A stretch of 64,000 nucleotides of DNA from Tenrec ecaudatus (GCF_050624435.1 NC_134546.1:75495700-75559699); one strand, 5' to 3'. Numbered from the stretch's first letter, positions 36,779 to 49,170 are shown. Program-made: numbers and translations. The notes: generated by a model from the letters alone, not told the origin.

Positions 36779-36945
36779 TTCCCGTCAGGGAGGAGAATGG
36801 TCTCCAGGGGGCGCTCAGGACCCACAGAGCACAGGACTCAGACCCAGGAGCAGGTGCAACTGGAGCTTCAAGTCTGGTTTCCTGTGGGGATCTGCGGATT
36901 CTTCTAAATCTGTTTCCCTAAAGAATCTCTCCCTATTAAAAAAAA

Positions 36946-38112
36946 CAAAATCCGTGCCTACACCTTTTAGCTGTGATTTCATAAGTTATCATGCAACAGG
37001 TAAATATATTCTGTTCTATAGCGACAATCGGCCTGTTTACCATAAGGAGAGGAAATGATTGAGCCAGGGGTCTCTGAATCACAGTTCCCATGTCTCTCAG
37101 ATAAGTACTTCCCAATGAGACTCACAGCCAACTGGGGCCTGAGCAAAGGTAACTATAAATAATAGGTGTTTGACTATTGGCTGAAAATGTAACACTATAT
37201 TCTTCCCTCATAGTTTCTGAGGTATTCTGACAACTAATTAAAATCTAAGCAGTCAGCCTATTTTTATTTGGTTGTTTCTTCAAATTACACCATTTGGTTT
37301 AGTTTGGTTGTTTTTCCAAACAATGGTGGCCTAGTATTTTTTTTTTGTATTTTCTGGAAACCCATCTGAAAATAAATAAATTCACTAATTGTATTTCATT
37401 CTGTGGATGTTAGTATGTTCTGTCTATCCTCCAGAACATTCAGCCCAGGATGGTCAAGACAGATAAGAACTTATCTTAAAATTCTGGATTCAGAGAGCTC
37501 ACCTGCTCAGTCCCACAGAATGCCAGCCCACTATTTCTGTTTTTACCCAGAGGGTTCACATTTGTCCTTTAGTCTTCTTACCCTACTTCTGTGTTAGGGT
37601 GACATGTACTCATTCCACACTAGAATGATACTCTGAAAAGTCATAGGAGTGTAGTTGTTGAAGAAAAGTTCTTCATTTTTCGTGACTCACAAAAGCCATT
37701 CCTATTTACAGCACACATTGAATTGGAGCCACTTCGGGGTGAATTCACTGAGATTGCTAGAGTTAGCTGATCTTCAAACTTCTGAGTATCTAGTAATGTT
37801 ACCATAATCTAATGCAGAAAAGAAAACGAGTATCTCACCATTTAAATGCCCTTGGATTTGTTATGAGTGGCTTATAAATATATACCAGTAAGGCACTGAC
37901 AACAGAGGAACACAGCCTTTATTCCTAGTCAATCTCAATCCTACAGCCACAGATACCTCCTCAGCCACAGTTCTCATCACTTTCTGTGGCCTGGAAACAC
38001 TGGTCCTGGTGAATGGAGGAGTCATGGACAGGACTGAGTTCTCTTAGGAAACAGCCAACATTCTCATCCCAGATGATCCCCTTTCTAACTTTATCACAAA
38101 GGGACCACTCAC
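36946..38112. other. Unassigned sequence between V4 and the next V relic
   Basis: AT-rich. No gene or repeat that I can name. Confidence 0.35.
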
Positions 38113-38600
38113 ATGCTAATCTCCACATAGTCCATCAGATAGAGTCTCATGATACACTGTTTAATGTAGGGCTGACTCACTCTAGATAATACACCTGAGA
38201 ATCTGGACATTGTTCACAAGAATATTTCGGCTTCTTCATCTTCCGCGGGGTTAGCTCTCTTAGGTGAGAAGCTCAGGAATTGAATCCTGAAGGTTTGGGA
38301 GTGCTTTATCTGCACACTTGGCTCACTGTCTCCACGTGCAGCTGCAGGGCTTGAACCAGGCTTGTCAAGCTCACAGATGTTGTGCTTCACCTCTTCTGTC
38401 TCTAGATTCTCTATAATCAGCTGTAGGTCAGTATGCTATGGAGTGGTGAGAGCACAGACTATTCTCCTACCCTGATGTCTTGAGTACATGACCCCAGTGA
38501 CCCCTTCCATAGTCAAATTAATTGAAGGCTGGGCTCCATTCCTGTGAGGCCATTGCCAGGTATCACTGTGAAAGGAGGCTGGGAGAAGGCAGTGTGACTC
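38113..38600 (+). pseudogene. IGHV: Clan II IGHV relic with promoter remnant
   Basis: An octamer variant, ATGCTAAT (38113-38120), is followed about 100 bp later by a leader-like exon without ATG ('cttcttcatcttccgcgggg', donor GTGAGA near 38264) and a V-exon beginning near 38337 'gtgcagctgcag'. 'tctgtctctagattctct' near 38396 corresponds to the end of FR1, and 'caggtatcactgtgaaagga' near 38558 to 'tattactgtgcaaga'. FR2 and most of CDR2 are deleted. No canonical RSS follows. Confidence 0.6.
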
Positions 38601-39039
38601 CAGAACTCCAGGAGAAGAAAGGGGTCTGAGCTGCATTCTGCTACATTATCTTCTCTTCTGTGTGAGCCAAATTAGTACTCCTTTAAAAATAATCAGCAAG
38701 TCAGGCTACTAGAAAAAAACAAAATTTTTTTAATGCCCAGTCATCAAGCATACCTTAAATATAAGGCTCACCACACCACCAAGTCTTCAGAACAGGCTTC
38801 AACTCAGGGATCTTATTTTGGTCCATTGCAGAGAAAGGTTACATTCGAGACCCCTCAGTGAACAATACATTTTTAATCTACGGTTGACTAAGTTCTCACC
38901 CCTTCTAGATAACTGTTAGCTTATGCAAAAAAAATACAAAGAAAACCACAACAGAATGGTGATAGTCATTCTATCACCAGTCTAGAGATCAATAGATACG
39001 TTGTATTGGATAAATAAACCTTATTTGGCTGTTTCAAGT

Positions 39040-39535
39040 GTTGAAGAGCAGGGATCTTACTTTGAGGAGCAGGTTCACCTCACCCAAACCACCGTATTGT
39101 GAATGGCCTCATATGTGGGAGTTGATCACTGAATAAGGAAGACTGAAGAAGAATCGGTTTGACTGAATTGTAGTGATGGCCAAGAATACGGAAATAACAT
39201 TGGTCTCCAAAAGCACAAACAAGTCTGTCTTCGAAGAATTGAGCTCCGAATGCTAGTTAGAGGTAGAGAGTCAGAGCCCATATTACATACTTGGGACAAT
39301 GTTGTCAGAATGGAGCAGTTCCTGGAGAAGGACAGTATATCCGGTAAAGTAGAAAGGCAGTGAAAAATAGGAATCCCTCAACAAAATGGATTGACACAGT
39401 GATGGCGAGTGGGTTCATCCTAAATTGCGAGTCTGTTAAAGGAGAGCACAGTGTTTCCTTCTGTTGTTTACTGGGTCCCTATGATGTGGAATCAACTCAA
39501 TGGCACCTAACATTGACAGCCTCAGAAACCACTAA
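39040..39535 (+). mobile_element. RTE LINE 3' end, sense
   Basis: 'aggaagactgaagaagaatc', 'ttcctggagaaggacag', 'aaaatggattgacacagtg' and the terminal 'gtccctatgatgtggaatca' plus 'tggcacctaac' are the RTE 3' end in sense orientation. Confidence 0.78.
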
Positions 39536-39895
39536 TCAATACACAAGACAGGCACATAATACTAGTATGATAGTTATATTTACAAAAGTTATTTCCATGG
39601 CAATGGATACCAAACCTTTCATGTGAACTTTGCCGGAACATAAACTCTCTTACTAAGAAAAAAGAATGGGTTTCCTTTGCTAAAAAAAAAGAACAAAGTG
39701 ATGATAAAATCACTGAGGAATTCCTGTCCCTCATTGACTTACACCATTCTCCTGGAGGGGGACTGAAAGAAATTCTCTAAGATCCACCAGCATGTCTTTT
39801 GGCAGAGTATTTCCCATCTTTGGCCCAAGTGTGAGGGTAGCACTCAGTCACTTAGGTGTGAGTGACTATTTGCCCAATCATTTATCCCTCTACAC

Positions 39896-40380
39896 AAGTG
39901 GTTCTCAAGCTGTTGGTTACAACCCCTTTGGATGTCGAACCACTCTTTCACAGGGGACGCCTAAGATCATCAGAAAACACATTTTTTCTGATGGTTATAG
40001 GAACTGAGACCTTATCCGTCTCCAGGCAGGCCTGCCAACATGCAGATACACCCACATATGAGCCCCTGACATGAAGATTGTTACCCATGCTACACCAGGC
40101 TTCAAGACAAATTTTCATTTATTTATAATTAGAAATAAATATTTCACAGTATATAATTACATGTTGTTTGTGTGATTAATCTTTAATTATGCTTTAATTA
40201 TGTTCAATTTGTAACAATAGAAATACATCTTGCATATGAAAAGTTTACATTAGGATTCATAACAGTATCCAAATTACTGCTATGAAGTAGCAACAAAAAT
40301 AATTTTATGGTTGGGGGGGTCACCACAATGTGAGGATCTGTATTAAAGGGTCAGAGCATTAGGAATTTTGAGAAATACTG
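39896..40380 (+). mobile_element. SPIN-like non-autonomous hAT (Buster group) element
   Basis: 485 bp. The left end 'aagtggttctcaagctgttg' and right end 'attttgagaaatactg' are diverged inverted repeats of the 'CAGTGGTTCTCAACC' type. Internal text typical of SPIN/URR1-type elements is present: 'gcctaagatcatcagaaaac', 'attttatggttgggggg' and 'tgaggatctgtattaaaggg'. An exact 8-bp TSD, CTCTACAC, flanks it (39888-39895 and 40381-40388) and fits the nnnTAnnn target of Buster hATs. No transposase is encoded. Confidence 0.88.
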
Positions 40381-40599
40381 CTCTACACTGAGGGGTCAAC
40401 TGCAAGACCTGAGGATCCATCCAGAACAAGTGATCTATGAGTTGAGTGGTTTTCAAGATGCTCACAGGGTCCAGAATCAACCGAATCACAATTAAATTCC
40501 ATGAGAAACTTCAAGGCTAACTCTAAAATAGATTAAAGACCAGAGGATTCACACAGTATGAATAAACACTTTTTTTCTTAAGTTCAAGTTATTGGGTGC

Positions 40600-41270
40600 A
40601 AACATAACAATAGTTGTGAGAGTACACTTACTAACATTTTCTATGAGACCAGTAATAAACTGTTAACAGGTCAGATAATGATACTTCAAGAAAACTGCAG
40701 ACCAATATTTATAATGGATGTACATAAAAAAGTTCTTGAAAATATTGGGAACTAAGTCAGAAAACATATTGAAATAATTTTATACCATGATTAATTGGAA
40801 TCTTCCCCAGAGTTGATTTAACATAAGAAAATAAGCTCTGTAGTATAGCAATTAATGAAAAATGGATTAACTATCTAAATAGACACATGAGACCTACCAA
40901 ACAAAATCAAAGGCTTTTCATGTTAAAAAAACACCTCTGCAAATCTAACATGAAAAATATAGTTTAATATTTGAATATGCTAATACACATTCCTATTTTT
41001 AAAAAGTCAAAATGTCAGACTTAGAGGAAAGAGAAAACATCACCCCACCTCAGAATAAGGACAAACATAAATGTTCACTTTTACTACTGATATTAAAAAT
41101 TGACTGTATGTTCTAACTAGGGCAATCAAAATAAGATTTTTTAAGGAAGACACTTCCAAAATGAAATAAAATTTCCTCTAATCATAAATTAATGTTCATA
41201 TCCATAAAATATACAAAATATGCCACAAATAGCTTATAAAATTTAAAAACATTGTAGGTTACATTTCAAC
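40600..41270 (+). mobile_element. Ancient L1 ORF2 relic
   Basis: A-rich sense text in L1 RT order: 'caatatttataatggatgta', 'gggaactaagtcagaaaaca', 'taccatgattaattgga' (compare 27090-27125 of the full L1) and 'gttctaactagggcaatca'. Very diverged, consistent with an old L1M-type copy. Confidence 0.6.
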
Positions 41271-41284
41271 ACGGCAAAATAACT

Positions 41285-42135
41285 TTTGAAACTTAACACA
41301 CTAACTATTAATTGCTGATCAACAACTCCCAAACCATTGACCCTTACACCTTAACATGCTGAGCATCCTTACAACACACTGATAATCTCCTAAAACCCTG
41401 AACCCCTAACTACCTGAAAAGCTCCTGACCATCCAGAATGTCTATTAACACCCTGAGCATTCGCTGATACCCACAGCCAATTAAAAAAAATTAGGATGTC
41501 CTTAACAAATCCTAACACAATACACCAGAGGTTGACCCCCGGGAATATTTATCAGGTCCACTGGTTGTTTTTGCCACCACTGCCTGTCCTGCTTAGCAGC
41601 TGACCCGTACAGTGTACATACGAATTTGCTCATAGTTCTTTTTTAAAACTATAGTGTGGTCCTCCAATGGCCTGAGTAACGGTGAACTGGCCCCCTGCAT
41701 AAAAAGTTTGAAGACGCCTGCCATATAATCTCTCAAACTAATCTAATTCATTTATCCCAATTGTTTGAATCAGGAACACAACTTTGAATATATTCTATAA
41801 CCTTAATCCTAACTTTATGACACAATGTCTCAATATCAGAAACCACTTTCCAAAACTATACTGTTTAAACCATAACTCTATATCTTTATACCATAACACA
41901 TAAGCCCCTAAGCAACTCCAAACATAAACTGTTAGGTAGGACACATTCTCAGCATAAAGCCCTTTAATCTGTCTACCAACATCTGACTCTTAACTCATGA
42001 CACTTAAATTCTATTTCTATCCATTGACTCTTGTTCTTGAACCAGGAACATTAATCCCAGGATCTAGCTTCCCATCATAAGTACAGACTGACTCTAGCAC
42101 TCGACAACCATAAACTGAACCCATATCTAACCCAT
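41285..42135. repeat. G-poor, strand-asymmetric block
   Basis: About 850 bp in which the + strand is strikingly poor in G and rich in A, C and T, with irregular 'cctaac', 'aaccct' and 'ctaaccc' words. It is split by the hAT end at about 41560-41722. It may be a decayed simple-sequence or telomere-like array; no regular period is left. Confidence 0.45.
41560..41722 (-). mobile_element. hAT (Charlie-type/OC1-like) end fragment
   Basis: The + strand ends 'ggccccctgcataaaaagtt' plus 'tgaagacgcctg', the complement of a 'CAGGCGTCTTCAAACTTTTT' terminus, a known hAT end type. The adjacent 8 bases CCATATAA fit nnnTAnnn, but the other end was not found, so the fragment is probably truncated. Confidence 0.55.
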
Positions 42136-42589
42136 CAAGAAACTCAAATTGCTAATTATGTATGTGGAACTGTCTGCTCTTGCAAACTTTACCTATATGT
42201 AAGGATATAAGGTAAGTAGACAGGCAAAACCAGGAATCACAAGCACATTTTCAGTAAACTTTTAAGGCATTTGCATCTGATTCATGGAAGGTGGCAAAAT
42301 AAAGTGGTTTATACATGTTTATATATGAATATTTTATATATGAAATGTAAAGCTCATTAGCAATAAGTATACATGGAAATTCCCACCCTGGAAAAATGGA
42401 TCATGAAGAAACACTAGCAAAAAAGTAAAAGAAAAGAGGCAATAGTTAGAAGAAATGCAAATGAGGACTTTCAGGTTTATGACCAATATGTGAAGAGCCC
42501 AAAGTCACCATTCCAGTCCCCAAGAAAAAAGGTGACCAGATTGAAATCAGAATACTGAGGTCACAGGGCATGGTTTTGTTCTGTTGTCC

Positions 42590-42775
42590 ATTTAAAAAAA
42601 AAGCTGTCATTGAGTAATTTCTGACATATAAAGTCTCTACAGGGCAGAGTACAAAAGGCCCTGTGTGTTTCTGAAACTGCAACTCTTTAAGGGACCAGAA
42701 AGTGTCATCAGTTAATGGTTTTGAATTGCTGAACGTGTGGTTAGCAATCCAACACATAACCCACTACATCCCCAT
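42590..42775 (-). repeat. AfroSINE-like SINE, antisense
   Basis: 'ctacagggcagagtacaaaa', 'ctgaaactgcaactctttaa' and 'ttagcaatccaacacataac' are the AfroSINE complement in order. Confidence 0.55.
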
Positions 42776-44014
42776 GGGTGCATCGTGTTCTTATAAACTG
42801 GAGAAAACTAGAAGGCAGCTAACAATAAGAAAGGTATTCTTTTCAATGTCTCTAATTAATAGATATAGTAAGGACCCAGACCAAACATCGGTCTTCAAAA
42901 CAGGGGGTACGTACACATAGGTAGGTACGCTCTCAGTTGATTTCTACTGTGAAATCATTCTGTGTTCCTGCCTATGGGACCATTTTGTTTAGTGGTGGTT
43001 TTCACCCTATGCCCTTAATAATCTAATTAATTGAATTCATTGAAAACTGTGATTTGCAGGATGTGACGGGATTAACTAAGAGAGAGACCAAAATAATTCG
43101 TTCCAGGAGAAAATACCTTCGGAAGTTATCCATTAAAAATCTTATGAAGTATAGATTTACTCTGAAACCACAATGTCACCATACAGAATCAAATGGTGGG
43201 CCGAATGATTGCTATTTATCAAATTATTATTTAATTTAAATACATAGAGGTCATTGGTAGTCAATATTTCATGCCATGAATGCACAAGTGGGTTTCAAAA
43301 AGATCATGGAAAAATAGAATAAAGATAATGGAATTTATACATTATCCTTTTGAAGCCTCTGCATATCTGTTCCTAATAGAAAATGCTACAGAATGTAATA
43401 AATCTTTTATAATTCCTCAATTATACATCTTAAACTTTTTTAAGAAACCTGTTCATTTTCCATAAAAACTCAGAACGAATATTAAGAAATTTACATAGAG
43501 TATCTTTCTTGAAGATCTATTAAAATTGGTATTAATTTATTCTCTAGCTATGGTAAAGAGACCAGTTAGGTTACAGTATATCTGTACGATTCACATAGAA
43601 ACTTGTGAGAGTGGAAAATTAACAGAAAGGCTTAATTTTTCTGGGTCCTGCAAATTTTGCATATTCCAAAAGGTGGTTTCTTGTGTTATAGTTAAAAATT
43701 TAATCTCATTGTATAGTTTTGAGTTTTCCTTCTTTGAAAGAATGCCAGGTTATATAGGTTCTGGCATGTGTGTACATGCACGCATGTGTGCCTGGCTAAG
43801 TTTTTGATGTCCTTGAGCATTATAATGGTTACCAGGGATAGGTGTTCATGTAGAGATTCAAAGTTTGTGTCTACTCAGAGTGTCCATGGAAGAAAGCCTA
43901 GGTGATGTACTTTGAGAAACCAGTCACTGAATCCCTTCTGCAACATCCCTGTGCTCTGACACATTAAGAGTTTCTAGGAGTTGGTGTGGGTTTGATGGCA
44001 TCTGTTAGGCCGGG
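42776..44014. other. Unassigned AT-rich sequence
   Basis: No supported gene. ORFs up to 93 aa lack motifs. Confidence 0.35.
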
Positions 44015-44200
44015 TTCATTTCTAGGGGTGGGAGAGAATGCTGGTTTCATTTGCTACCCTCAAGGCTGTCAGTTCGACTCCACCAGCAGTTCTGTACAAG
44101 AAAAGCGAGCTGGAGGTTCCTGTATAGATTTTGAATCTCAGACACCTACATAGGAACACTAAGAGTGAGTATTGACGTTGTGGCAGTGAGTTTGCCTTTT
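44015..44200 (+). repeat. AfroSINE-like SINE (first of two in tandem)
   Basis: 'ctgtcagttcgactccacca', 'gctggaggttcctgtataga' and a 3' 'gttgtggcagtgagtttg' end. Confidence 0.55.
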
Positions 44201-44204
44201 GGGG

Positions 44205-44425
44205 TTAAGGACAATGAAGGTTTGTAGGTGGCACAAACAGCTTGAAATAGACTGTTCCAATGAGGGTTGATGGGTTAAATCCAGCCTGCATTACTGTGAA
44301 GACAGGACTGGAGATCTGTTTCCACAAATGATACTCCAGAAATGCTATGGAGCTTTTCTGCTCTATAACACATGAGGTTGCCATGAGATGGAATTAACAT
44401 GACATGACACCTAACAAAAGGGAAA
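44205..44425 (+). repeat. AfroSINE-like SINE (second of two in tandem)
   Basis: 'gtaggtggcacaaacagctt', 'gggttaaatccagcctgcat', 'gaagacaggactggagatct' and 'gaggttgccatgagatggaa' give a clear second, different-subfamily copy directly after the first, head to tail. Confidence 0.65.
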
Positions 44426-44429
44426 ACTA

Positions 44430-45204
44430 AACATGATGAAAGCATGTTCATGTCTATGGACACATTGGTTTTTATGCTGAAAACATGGCTAAATCAGAAA
44501 CACAAAAACAATTTTCATTAAGAATCACTGTGCCCATAGTGAAAAACATGTAAGCCTACTGAGAATTTGCATATCTAAATTACTTAGTGAAGAAGTCCTA
44601 CTCCTACAGTAATTGTATGGCAGCTCCATGAAATGTAAGCAGTTGTGTCCCATGATGTGGCAATCTGGTCACATTAATTATAGCCTAGAAACCACAAGGA
44701 AGAGTTTAAGGTCCTATGGCATCACAGAGTGCACCAGAGTGCACCTGAGAACAATAAGGCAATGAATAAAACAAGTCTTTTATCAAGAATACTTGGATAA
44801 AAGGTTAGAACAATTAAGTATTCCCATGCAATGGGAGATAGAAAATGGTACTTTATTTTAAATAAGATGGCATCTTACTATATATAAGAATTATATATCT
44901 GAATGTTACCTTGTATTAGGAATAATTGTGATTTTTTAAATGAGGAGCTAACCTTAGTAGGACACAGTTCCTACAGAGTCAAATCAAACAAATTGAAGAA
45001 GAAACAGTTAACAAATAAAATCAATCAAAAGGATTAAAGAATTTACATAATTAGAATTGAGTTCTATGAAACATTGTCTGTATCAGCTAGGATAACTGAT
45101 AAGTGAACGCTTTAAATACTATGTTACTGTGAAAATAACTCAAAACAACCAAAAATGTGCTTACCTTGAAGGCATGTGTCACTAAAAGACAATTTTAATG
45201 CACA
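44430..45204. other. Unassigned AT-rich sequence
   Basis: Nothing recognised. Confidence 0.35.
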
Positions 45205-45345
45205 AAACCAAAATTCACTGCCATCGAGTCAATTCTGACTCATAGTGACCTTATAGGACAGTGTAGAACTGCTCTCTGGATTTTCAAAACTGAAACTCTT
45301 TACAGTTGAAGAAAAGCTATTCTTTCTCCAGATTAACACACAAAA
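45205..45345 (-). repeat. AfroSINE-like SINE, antisense
   Basis: 'gccatcgagtcaattctgac', 'tcatagtgaccttataggac' and 'agtgtagaactgctctctgg' are the AfroSINE complement. Confidence 0.7.
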
Positions 45346-46054
45346 GGACCTGAAAATAAATAAAATATTTGCTGGATTCTGCACATCAAAAGGATGATAA
45401 AGGGTGGACATTAAATCTGGGCAAGCAATGCTCTACGAGTCACAAGGGAACATAAGGGGGTAGTGGAATGGGTGGAAGAGCGCAGTGATAAAGAGAGTTG
45501 AGCCATTAACACAATCAATCTCTGAGCTGAGGTGCTCTTCACACTGCAAGTGGAAAGGTACAGCATCAGCAGAGACAAAACCCAGGAGAGTATTAGTGAT
45601 TAAAGTCTTAGCACCCCAGTTAGTAAAGGGCTGTGGAAGGCAGTGCATGCCTAAAGTACATTTAAAGGGTATCCCCATAGATTAAATCCTCCTCCTCATT
45701 ATTTCTGATCATTAATAAATGTTCTCCTTAATTTTTTTGAGATTGGAGTCCCTTTTGCAGTCTAAAACAGAGCACAAGCTAGTTTCTGGTGGGCAGAAAT
45801 GATTAAGGAAGCACAAGCAGTCAAGATCTTTTAGAGTAAAAAGGAGACCCAGTTTTAAATATAGTTTAAAGAGAATATTGTTAAATCTTAAGAAACAAAG
45901 ACAAAGTAAAGACACAAACAAATCATCTATCTGGATGAGGGAAGCTACCAACAGGAGGTGGAAATGGCTTCCCAGGTTCAAAATTGAGATGTGAATTAAA
46001 GAGATTGTGGGAGTGGGGCAGGGCAAAGGAAACTGCCGCAAAAGCATGATTGGC
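45346..46054. other. Unassigned sequence
   Basis: No gene supported. It may belong to the LTR-like unit that follows. Confidence 0.3.
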
Positions 46055-46470
46055 GATCAATGAATACATCACAAGGACAGACACTTCCATCCTTAGATAG
46101 CAGGCTTACGAGATGGGTCCAGGGCCTCCTGACCAATGCAGTCAGGGAAAGGCTGATAGGACATGGTTCCTGTCTAGGAGACCCCCTATACTTTTTGGTG
46201 ACCTCCATCAAGGACACACATGCAGGCAAACCTCCAAGAGACTGCCCCTCCCTGGGCTGCCTGGAGAGGTTAAAGTAATCCAGTCTCCAAAGTCCTCTGC
46301 CTGAAGGCCAGATTACCAACAGCCTTGGTTCCTGGGCAGAACACACTCAATGGAGGTTGACTCTATGCGAAGGACTTAATAAACTGTGTCGGGTTTGGGG
46401 TTGTGACTGCTATGACATCCTTTTGCAAAGCAAGGTGCTGGGAAGTTAAGCTTTAATACAGACCTCAGTC
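46055..46470 (+). repeat. LTR-like repeat with polyadenylation signal
   Basis: Contains AATAAA at 46378-46383 followed by 'ctgtgtcgggtttggggttg', a U5-like continuation. The segment 'ggttaaagtaatccagtctc' onward is paralogous to 'gggtagaggtaatccattct' near 56750. Ends and TSD were not resolved. The region from 46471 to 47040 is G+C-richer and unassigned. Confidence 0.35.
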
Positions 46471-47044
46471 ATCAGTGGGGTGGCCTGATGACTGCAAGGT
46501 TGGCCTCTCCTTTCGGTAAGGCCACTCTGGGGTCCCTTGCTCTCATGCCTGACACCTGACAAGGAGGGAACGGACACTAGACAAGAACTTACCCTCAATC
46601 GGGCCTTTCTGGCTTGAGGGGTGAGGGTGCATGAGGGGTTCTGGACAGGATAAAGGAGGCAGAGTATTCCCATGCGTGAATGCACTGTGGCCTGTACCCA
46701 GCTCAGAAAGGATTTAAATGGAAACGTCCCAGGAGATCGTGACGTCCTAGAACTGGGGCCGACAGGATGCGGGAATTGTAATGTCCTCAGGAACCAAGAC
46801 ACCTCTGGGACATCACCCTGCAGGGGACTCCACGCATGGAATCCACATAGAAACATAGAGACTCACCTACCCTTGTGGGAAGCTCACTCGGAACCTTCTC
46901 AGTCAGAGGAAGTAGGTTCAACAGGAAATTGCATCACCTAGGTAGGGGGTGGGGTGGAGTCTGTCCTAAGGGGTGTGACCTGGAAGAGATGTGGAGGGAG
47001 GGGCTGAGAGGTGAGCTTCAGCACCTGAAGTGGCAACTAATTCT

Positions 47045-47165
47045 TTCTTAGTTGCATAGTCTGGAAGCCCTGCTGAAACCTGTTCATTTTGGGTGATCCT
47101 GCCTGCATTTGAAACACAACAACACACAAGCCATGACAGAAAGACAAGCTGACAGAAAGGGGTGA
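47045..47165 (-). mobile_element. RTE LINE 5' fragment, antisense
   Basis: 'agtctggaagccctgctgaa', 'acctgttcattttgggtgat' and 'aacacaacaacacacaagcc' match the same RTE 5' text that is present, better preserved, at 63.0-63.13 kb. The sequence from 47166 to 47639 is unassigned. Confidence 0.65.
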
Positions 47166-47639
47166 GTAGAGAGCAGGCATCCCAACTGGGAATATCTCCA
47201 GGTGACACTCCCATTGCATGGACTACAGAGACATACCTGACAGCACCTGATGCCATCTGCTCCACATGACCATGCCTCTTCTGGCACCATATGACTTTCT
47301 CATGAACTCCTCCAAACATGCAAGTCAAAGAAGAGGCCTAAGACATGTAGACTCCAGAGCCACAATGGAAAGACGCTTCACAAAACTTCCTCCTCAGACA
47401 CTGATTTCAGGCTATGCTCCTCCCTATGCTAGACCACCCAGACTCCAGCCTCCTTTTCCATGGTGCATGCTCAGGTGAGCATATAAATTAGAGATTCCTG
47501 AAAATGCCACAGCTGTCTTCTGCTCCTCCTCCCACCCCCCTGTCTCCATCTCCTCATTGCTAAAACGTATTCCCCCCAATCTGTGGGTTCTGTATTACTC
47601 TCTTGATTCACTCTTGCTGTGTGCATAAGTGTCTTATTT

Positions 47640-47900
47640 CCAGGAAGTTTCAGTCATCTAATTGTCCTTCACCAACAGTGTTTCCTTTAATACATTTGTT
47701 GTGTTGAGGTCTCTCCCTTCCATTTCCATATTATTGAGTGTTTTTATCAGGAATGGGTGTTGGATATTGCATTATATCTTTTCTGCATCTATTAACATGA
47801 TCAGAGGGTTCTTATTTTTCTCCTGTTTATGTAGTCGGTTACATTAATATGTTTTCTAATGTTGAAACATCCTTGCATCCCTGGTAATAATCCCACTCAG
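47640..47900 (-). mobile_element. Ancient L1 ORF2 fragment, antisense
   Basis: 'tttatcaggaatgggtgttg', 'ttttctgcatctattaacat' and 'gaaacatccttgcatccctg' are the complement of the L1 RT region (compare 27110-27250 minus strand). The flank 47901-48367 is unassigned. Confidence 0.75.
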
Positions 47901-48367
47901 TCAAGGTGAAATATGAACTCAAAGGCAGGGACAGGCGCTCTCTAACTCAATCCATCCCATTTCCACAAATCTGTGCATAAACTGTTAGGGTGTATGATGT
48001 AATCATTCTCCTCGGTTAATTAGAGTCATGAAATCATCAAATTTGTTACTGTGTTGTTAAAACACCAGTATAATATATCCTGTTGCAGAGTATATTTTAA
48101 ATGCTACTACCCCAGATTCTCTGCAGTTGTAAAATTGTGTATTAAAGTTTCTCGTGCATTAAAATAAAAAATAAAGTTTCCATGCAAATCTACAGTTGTT
48201 CAATATTGTCCTTAACTCTTGATTCATCTTGCAGTTATATATTTTAAAACCATGATTATATGTTTTCAACAACTGTTCTGAATGATTATTACGTTAATGC
48301 TTATTTTAAAAAATACTCTAACATTTTAGTACTTATTATACTCAGAGCCAGTGTACAATGGAAGTTG

Positions 48368-48565
48368 TTATGGTTTGGTGTCATTAAGTGAGTTCTAAAT
48401 CATAGTGACCCTGTGTACCACAGGAAGAAACACTGGCCTGTCTTATAGCATCTTCATAATTTTTCGTATATTTGAGCTCATTGTTGCAGCCTTTGTCACT
48501 CTAAAAAGTTTTCTTCTTGTTTGCTGTCCCTCTACTTTACCAAGCACCACTTTTAATGTGATGCA
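48368..48565 (-). mobile_element. RTE LINE 3' fragment, antisense
   Basis: 'gtgaccctgtgtaccacagg', 'ttgagctcattgttgcagcc' and 'ctctactttaccaagcacca' follow the RTE 3' order on the minus strand. Confidence 0.68.
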
Positions 48566-48910
48566 ACTATTGTATTTACCTTCAGTTTTCAAATACACAC
48601 ACAAAAACACTAAGATTTTACGTATATGAATAAGAACTACATTTAAAAGAACAATAAAGTCAGACCTGTCATATGAATTCTAGACTCATAGAACCATAGA
48701 GAGCAGAGTAAAAGCTCCCTAGGCTTTTGTTTTTTCCTATTTTATAGAACATACTGTTTCATCTTTACCATAGCAGGTAGTGTCCTTATAAACAACAGTC
48801 CAAAACTAGACAGGTGATGTAGTGGTTTATTTTCTCAGTCTCAGACATGCATAAGCACCACATGGAAGCTAAAATGTACTTCAGTATCCAAGAGATGAAA
48901 AAAATATTCA

Positions 48911-49170
48911 TTTTGGACAACAGAAAAGGGCGTGAAGGGAAACATCGGACTGGGCAAGATATGACAAAATGATACTTTATAAATTATCAAGGGCTCTTGG
49001 GGGAGCGCAGAGAGAGGGGAAAAAAGAAGATCTGATGCAAAGGGCTTTAAGTGGAGAGCAAATGCTTTGAAAATGATGAGGGCAAAGAATATACAGATGT
49101 GGTTTACACAATTGATATATGTGTGGATTGTGATAAGAGATGTATGATTCCCTAAAAAATGTTTAAAAAG
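48911..49170 (+). mobile_element. Short 5'-truncated L1 3' end
   Basis: 260 bp matching the last part of the full-length L1 ('gggcaagatatgacaaaatg', 'acacaattgatatatgtgtg', 'gataagagatgtatgattcc'). Flanked by the 10-bp TSD AAAATATTCA (48901-48910 and 49171-49180). Confidence 0.85.

Larger units (their letters stand above)
35142..36945 (+). repeat. Segmental duplication copy B (contains V4)
   Basis: Twin of 148-1985. The two copies are about 35 kb apart and directly oriented. Copy B keeps the leader ATG and the 23-bp RSS spacer that copy A has lost. Confidence 0.75.

Noticed and set aside
47200-47480. ORFs near a 'gcatataaat' TATA-like word
   Set aside because: No homology signal and no coherent structure; the flanking RTE and L1 pieces suggest repeat debris.
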